Source: Chloroflexota bacterium (lineage in GTDB: Bacteria; Chloroflexota; UBA6077). From it: a DNA stretch of 5,518 nucleotides. Numbering within the stretch: position 1 is the first letter of the stretch; each line of letters starts with the position of its first letter. A program made the position numbers and the translations under genes. Positions 4,809 through 5,518 of the stretch are shown piece by piece. The stretch is from the NCBI GenBank assembly GCA_021788565.1, contig JAJYKO010000451.1, positions 1-5,518 of the forward strand. Reading direction: 5' to 3'. The notes below the pieces were generated by a model. The model was given only the letters and a program-made list of their open reading frames with translations. It made no database searches and was not told the origin of the DNA.

Positions 4809-5518
4809 AAAAGCGAGGCGTTGGGATTTCGTGCAACACGCACCCCACGGGATTGAAGGGCGGTGGTGACCCGAGCCAGGCGCTGATTAGGCTGAAACCC
4901 GATGGGACCGTCGACCTGCTGGTCGGGGCCGTCGACATCGGCCAGGGTGCCAAGACCATCATGCGCCAGTTCGCCGCCGACGAGCTGGGAGTGCCCATAG
5001 AAGCAATCACGTTACACAACTTCGACACCGACATCGGACCGATGTCCACCGGCACGTTTGCCAGCCGTGTGACCTTCATGGATGGGAACGCCGTGATACG
5101 TGCAGCCGCCGACCTCAAGCAGAAGATCAGAGCCTTCGGCGCACGCGTGCTCGAGGCCCCTGCCCCCGAGATTGAGATTGACGACAACAGAGTGTTTGTG
5201 CGAGGCGATCCGGCTCGTGCCAAGTCGATGGCCGAGATGGGAGCTGCAGCCAACTGGAGCGGCGAGTTCCTGGTCGGCGAGGGAGCGTACACGCCCGGTC
5301 CCGGTCAGAACTTCGATCCAGAGACCGGTAAGATGACGGCCCTGGCCTCACTGGCCTTCGGCGCCTGCGTGGCCGAGGTCGAGGTGGACACCGAGACTGG
5401 CCTGGTGGACGTGCTCAAACTGGTGCAGGTGTATGAGGTCGGCAAGGCCATCAACCCGCTGCTCGTCAAGGGACAGATCAACGGCGGAGCCATGATGGGC
5501 ATCGGTTTCGCACTGACC
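4805..5518 (+). CDS. Molybdopterin-binding subunit, second half (NdhM-like, partial)
   Basis: The frame runs 238 codons from ATG 4805 to the right edge without a stop, in the -1 frame relative to the first half. It is the C-terminal molybdenum-cofactor domain of the superfamily's large subunit. It opens MKKRGVGIS, the segment that follows the inter-domain linker in unsplit relatives, then shows GGGDPSQALI (19-28), VDIGQG (43-48; Gln47 matches the conserved cofactor-binding glutamine), TGTFASRVT (82-90), GNAV (94-97) and VGKAINPLLVKGQINGGAMMGIG around 212-234. The catalytic glutamate (Glu1261 in bovine xanthine dehydrogenase) lies nearer the C-terminus and would be outside the window; E. barkeri NdhM is about 37 kDa, so roughly 90-100 residues are missing. 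The ATGA overlap and GGAGG support translation coupled to the first half and 1:1 synthesis. Whether a selenium-containing cofactor is used, as in E. barkeri, cannot be told. Confidence 0.9.
   Translation, partial: MKKRGVGISCNTHPTGLKGGGDPSQALIRLKPDGTVDLLVGAVDIGQGAKTIMRQFAADELGVPIEAITLHNFDTDIGPMSTGTFASRVTFMDGNAVIRAAADLKQKIRAFGARVLEAPAPEIEIDDNRVFVRGDPARAKSMAEMGAAANWSGEFLVGEGAYTPGPGQNFDPETGKMTALASLAFGACVAEVEVDTETGLVDVLKLVQVYEVGKAINPLLVKGQINGGAMMGIGFALT

Noticed and set aside
4785..4815. A sequencing frameshift or programmed -1 frameshift joining the two molybdopterin halves.
   Set aside because: The second half has a full GGAGG and a correctly placed ATG exactly at the domain boundary. The A-run at 4808-4812 starts at the last base of the first-half stop codon, so it cannot serve as a slippery site before that stop.

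Overview
The window holds a divergently arranged control gene and catabolic-type operon. On the minus strand, from the left edge to 1516, lies a partial GAF-domain regulator of the PucR/CdaR class; its C-terminal DNA-binding part is outside the window. On the plus strand, from 2134 to the right edge, lie four tightly packed genes for a molybdenum hydroxylase of the xanthine dehydrogenase superfamily: an FAD subunit, a 2x[2Fe-2S] subunit, and a molybdopterin subunit encoded as two separate proteins (the second runs off the right edge).

The order FAD, FeS, first Mo half, second Mo half, and the division of the large subunit, are those of the four-subunit nicotinate dehydrogenase of Eubacterium barkeri (NdhF, NdhS, NdhL, NdhM). 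The two-protein large subunit appears natural here: the second half has its own GGAGG ribosome binding site and an ATGA start/stop overlap with the first. Key residues that hold purines in true xanthine dehydrogenases appear changed (Asn245 and Lys321 of the first half), so I would call this an NdhFSLM-like N-heterocycle hydroxylase of unknown substrate and not a xanthine dehydrogenase. The PucR-type regulator next door fits control by an intermediate of nitrogen-heterocycle or purine breakdown, but that link is inference.

Between the two start codons lies a 617-base region (1517-2133) with no convincing gene. It holds several inverted repeats, including a LacI-operator-like dyad (1680-1693), a dyad abutting a candidate promoter (1925-1940 beside 1946-1974) and a 6-3-6 dyad (1874-1888). 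Two separated places share the same pair of words, TTGCAA and GCGTTTG. Most of these dyads are individually within what chance could give, and they are listed as candidates.

The organism is a bacterium with fairly high GC, canonical GGAGG-type ribosome binding sites and frequent GTG starts. A Chloroflexota, Actinomycetota or GC-rich Bacillota source would fit, but the window carries no marker that settles this. No RNA gene, insertion sequence, CRISPR array or terminator was seen.
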